DNA of 64,000 bases, from the NCBI GenBank assembly GCA_902781455.1, contig CACZJF010000001.1:244045-308044 (forward strand), written 5' to 3'. A model generated the notes under the pieces. It was not told where the DNA came from. It worked only from the letters and a program-made list of their open reading frames with translations, and did not search any database. Position 1 is the stretch's first letter; every line of letters starts with the position of its first letter. The DNA comes from an uncultured Lachnospiraceae bacterium (lineage in GTDB: Bacteria > Bacillota > Clostridia > Lachnospirales > Lachnospiraceae). The translations under genes were made by a program, and so were the position numbers. Positions 61,988 to 64,000 of this stretch are shown here, piece by piece.

Positions 61988-62281
61988 TCAGAATAGTCCT
62001 TCGAAATACAGGTGCAGATGCGGATTCTCCTGCGCCGCTCGGGAGATCACCTTAAGTGCCTTCTTTGGACGGCCTTCCGCGTAGAAGGCCGGCAGCGAAG
62101 TGATCTCGACCACAAACGCTGTTTCTTCCGAAATCTCACTCAGCACATCAGCGAGCGCGTCCAGATTCCCTCCGAACCATGCGGGAAGATCCAGTTCCTT
62201 CTTCAGATACAGCGCCATGGATTCCTTGTCGAAAAGAACCTCCGGATCCAGCCGGACCAGTCTCAAGATCGTCTTACTCAT
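61988..62281 (-). CDS. Barstar-family ribonuclease inhibitor
   Basis: 97 residues from ATG 62281, which overlaps the barnase gene stop by eight bases. LPAWFGGNLDALADVLSEI corresponds to the helix of barstar that plugs the barnase active site; the two Asp residues are present. It would protect the cytosol from the neighbouring ribonuclease. The longer frame to 62389 overlaps the partner and is not supported. Confidence 0.93.
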   Translation of the reverse strand: MSKTILRLVRLDPEVLFDKESMALYLKKELDLPAWFGGNLDALADVLSEISEETAFVVEITSLPAFYAEGRPKKALKVISRAAQENPHLHLYFEGLF

Positions 62282-62825
62282 CCTCGTCTTCTCCCCACAG
62301 CAGTGTAAAGGTTTCATAATGATCATCCGTGTAATAGATGTTCCACTCTTCATTCGAATCATCACCGGAATAGATGATCCGCTTCGCACCGCGGCCTGAA
62401 CCGCTCAGCGTATCGATATCGCATTCGTGGTAATCACGCCCGCTGATTTCAGGAAGCGTTCCCTCATAGTTTCCGAAGTAATCCCCGCCGATGCATTTTC
62501 CGGAAATGACATTGTGCAGCGCGCCGCCTTCCCATCCTTCCTTCCGCGCTTCCTTCTTCGTCATATAGTTGGACGGAAGGCGGTGGAACTGAACCAGGTA
62601 GGCACAGACTTCATCCTTCGTGTCATAGGACGCATCCTCATCAAGCTCAAGTGTCTCATAATCAATCTCGCCCTGACCGGAGCCGGCCTGCACAGGCGAC
62701 GATCCTGATGACTTGCCTGATGTCTTCTCCTTACTGAATGCACATGCCTGCAGCATTCCCGCCAGCAGGGCAAAAACAAGGAAAAGAAATGCAATCCGGA
62801 TCCCTTTGTTTCGCTTCATCATCAT
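62274..62825 (-). CDS. Secreted barnase-family ribonuclease
   Basis: 183 residues. A signal sequence with a lipobox-like end (LAGMLQAC, Cys near 28) leads to a linker and a complete barnase domain from about residue 70: VQFHRLPSNYMTKKEA, KCIGGDYFGNYEGTLPEISGRDYHECDID, SGRGAKRIIYS and DDHYETFT. Residues matching Lys27, Glu73, Arg83, Arg87 and His102 of barnase are all there, so it should be active. It may be a lipid-anchored or released toxin. The cognate inhibitor follows with translational overlap. Confidence 0.94.
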   Translation of the reverse strand: MMMKRNKGIRIAFLFLVFALLAGMLQACAFSKEKTSGKSSGSSPVQAGSGQGEIDYETLELDEDASYDTKDEVCAYLVQFHRLPSNYMTKKEARKEGWEGGALHNVISGKCIGGDYFGNYEGTLPEISGRDYHECDIDTLSGSGRGAKRIIYSGDDSNEEWNIYYTDDHYETFTLLWGEDEDE

Positions 62826-62837
62826 TGCAAAAGTACC

Positions 62838-62995
62838 TCTCAGACGAACTTATATTGACAAGCTTGTGGTACTGTCTGACGGAACAGTGACCGAACAAGG
62901 CAGCCCGAAGAATATGCTTTTCCAAAAAGACAGTGCGTTTCATCGAATGGCTACGCTGCAGGCAGCCAGCGCTGACTGGAGTATACAGAAGTTGA
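62838..62995 (+). pseudogene. Remnant of an ABC exporter ATPase (C-terminal end only)
   Basis: The plus-strand frame reads YIDKLVVLSDGTVTEQGSP and then FHRMATLQ, matching the D-loop to C terminus of an MsbA/LmrA-type ATP-binding domain (usual form ADKIVVLKDGKVVEQG). Nothing upstream in this frame looks like the rest of the protein; the barnase gene occupies it. A terminator follows at 63015. So a larger gene has been lost, leaving its tail. Confidence 0.75.
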
Positions 62996-63014
62996 TACTG
63001 GAGCAATTTGAGAA

Positions 63015-63047
63015 CTACCGACGGACAAACAGTCCGTCAGTAGTTTT
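63015..63047 (+). terminator. Intrinsic terminator of the lost ABC exporter gene
   Basis: CTACCGACGGAC pairs with GTCCGTCAGTAG around AAACA, one mismatch, followed by TTTTCTG. No intact plus-strand gene uses it now. The remaining 63048-63245 shows no gene. Confidence 0.8.
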
Positions 63048-63245
63048 CTGTTGTTCTCAACACGTGCTTTTTCACGAACTCATCGATATCAACCATATCC
63101 TTCGCCCCCTCTTCCACCATTATCTGCTGCTCATTTCCATCTATGGAAAGCAGCCTGATGAGAATCGGCCCCGGTCTTCTTCTCACCGTTCACGCCACAC
63201 CAGGTCCGGGTTTCACCGTTTGGCGGAATTGAATTGCCAGAGAAA

Positions 63246-63908
63246 TTAATACCCCTGTGTTTCCCAGCCCCCGTCCGCTTTACCTTCTACTATGTTTCCT
63301 TTATCATCTGTTAAAACAGCCGTTGTATGCCCAACCATGTCCAGATTATAACTGGCGGTAACGCCGTTTCCTTTACATCTGTAACGATTTGTTCCTACCC
63401 CGTAATAATACTTGTAATAGGGCGTACCTCCCAGATCTCTGCATACCCATGCCAGTATCGTTGCTCCGCCTTTGCAGTCTAATTCTTCGTATGGATACTC
63501 ATTCGTAATATACCTTGCTATCAGCTCATAGCGATGCTCAAAAGACAAGGTTCCATTTTTCAGTTCCTGTCCGACCGAATACCACCAGGCTTCCGGCTGA
63601 TCTGGGTAAAATGGTTTATCAGAGCGAACAATGCCTTTTCTTGAATTGCGCACATATCTGGTGGTCAAGTCTTCGCCCTTAGACTCCCAATAGCTGTACG
63701 TCCAGGCCTGCGCCTCAGCCTTATCTACGATCTTCCTGAAATACATATTACTCAGATAATCAGAAGACAGCTTGCGAACGGAATATACATGGCTGAAGAT
63801 CAGTTTCCCGTGATAGTAAAACGACTCTTTAAATTTCCCAGTTCGAACGCCTGGTACATGGCTGATACAGAATTCATATTTGCCGTCTTCCTTGAATAGC
63901 GGGTAGTG
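63246..63908 (-). pseudogene. Transglutaminase-like protein gene, 5' end lost at an insertion boundary
   Basis: The reading frame is open from 63908 to 63246 (220 codons) but begins at an in-frame stop, not a start; the first ATG at 63746 lies inside a coherent protein (LFKEDGKYEFCISHVPGVRTG precedes it). The C-terminal part has the Cys in ELDCKGGATILAWVC and the His in MVGHTTAVLTDDKGN, the dyad of transglutaminase/papain-like proteins. The N-terminal portion seems removed where an IS end begins. A short product from ATG 63746 (166 residues) could still be made. Confidence 0.7.
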
Positions 63909-64000
63909 TCAAACACACCACCTGTTTTTTGTTCAAAAACCTTGATTCTACGGGAGGTTGCAGCAAAAAGAGCATTGCCTCCCCTTTTTTGGTATAATGT
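63903..64000. mobile_element. Probable end of an insertion sequence (runs off the window)
   Basis: The coding match stops at TAGTGTCAAACAC near 63904. The following sequence has an inverted repeat GGGAGG/CCTCCC (about 63950-63978) and an extended -10 TGGTATAATG at the very edge, which would drive a plus-strand gene beyond 64000, plausibly the transposase. The family cannot be named from this. Confidence 0.5.

Noticed and set aside
62713-63249. A 178-residue plus-strand protein
   Set aside because: Only about 50 codons match an ABC ATPase; the first part is antisense to the barnase gene and the end runs past a terminator.

Overview
The window looks like chromosomal DNA of a gut- or rumen-type Clostridia (probably a Lachnospiraceae-like Bacillota). 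Supporting signs are the gene order rplS-lepB-rbgA-lepB-rnhB-yraN, YesM/YesN-type two-component regulators, meso-diaminopimelate dehydrogenase, an FchA/FolD/MetF one-carbon set, strong AGGAGG-type ribosome binding sites and a moderately GC-rich background. Nearly all host genes lie on the minus strand. The exceptions are a PIN-like protein (22526-23545), a VWA protein (33787-35523) and a decayed ABC-transporter tail (about 62840-62995).

Layout: 1-3623 holds the start of a sugar-binding protein gene preceded by its histidine kinase and AraC-type response regulator. 3633-8507 holds azlD, azlC, larB, ddh, a HAD phosphatase and an iron-dependent alcohol dehydrogenase. 8599-20937 is the centrepiece: a tight, about 12.3 kb, minus-strand operon in the order nifH-like, two nitrogenase-component-1-like genes, hypF, hypC, hypD, hypE, a TM1266-type small regulator, a second pair of component-1-like genes, and hydF. 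It combines a nitrogenase-type reductase, two paralogous NifDK-like pairs, the machinery that makes the Fe(CN)2CO group of [NiFe]-hydrogenases, and the scaffold GTPase of [FeFe]-hydrogenases. No hydrogenase structural gene, nifB, hypA, hypB, hydE or hydG is visible in the window. A good promoter and a leader with an intrinsic terminator precede it. I know of no described system with this make-up and regard it as the strongest candidate for something new.

21247-24894 holds a 2-hydroxyacid dehydrogenase, the PIN-like protein and a secreted glucosaminidase with wall-binding repeats. 24928-33566 is an integrated element of about 8.6 kb with tyrosine integrase, serine resolvase, excisionase-like protein, DUF3987 primase/helicase-like protein, FtsK-like ATPase, SprT-like protein and several unknowns. 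I could identify probable attL and attR core sites (28 bp, 24 identical) and internal TGTCGTA repeats near both ends. No relaxase or phage structural gene is present.

33787-53361 is mostly housekeeping: VWA protein, glutamate dehydrogenase, patatin, one-carbon/fumarase genes, plsY, der, a radical-SAM/PDZ protein, prs, yfiH, yraN, rnhB, two signal peptidase I homologues (one lacking both catalytic residues), rbgA, rplS and a HerA-like ATPase. 53536-61973 is an alpha-galactoside uptake and hydrolysis operon with its AraC regulator. 61988-62825 is a barnase-barstar pair. The right edge has an ABC-exporter remnant and a transglutaminase-like gene cut off by what looks like the end of an insertion sequence. 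No tRNA, rRNA or CRISPR array was seen.
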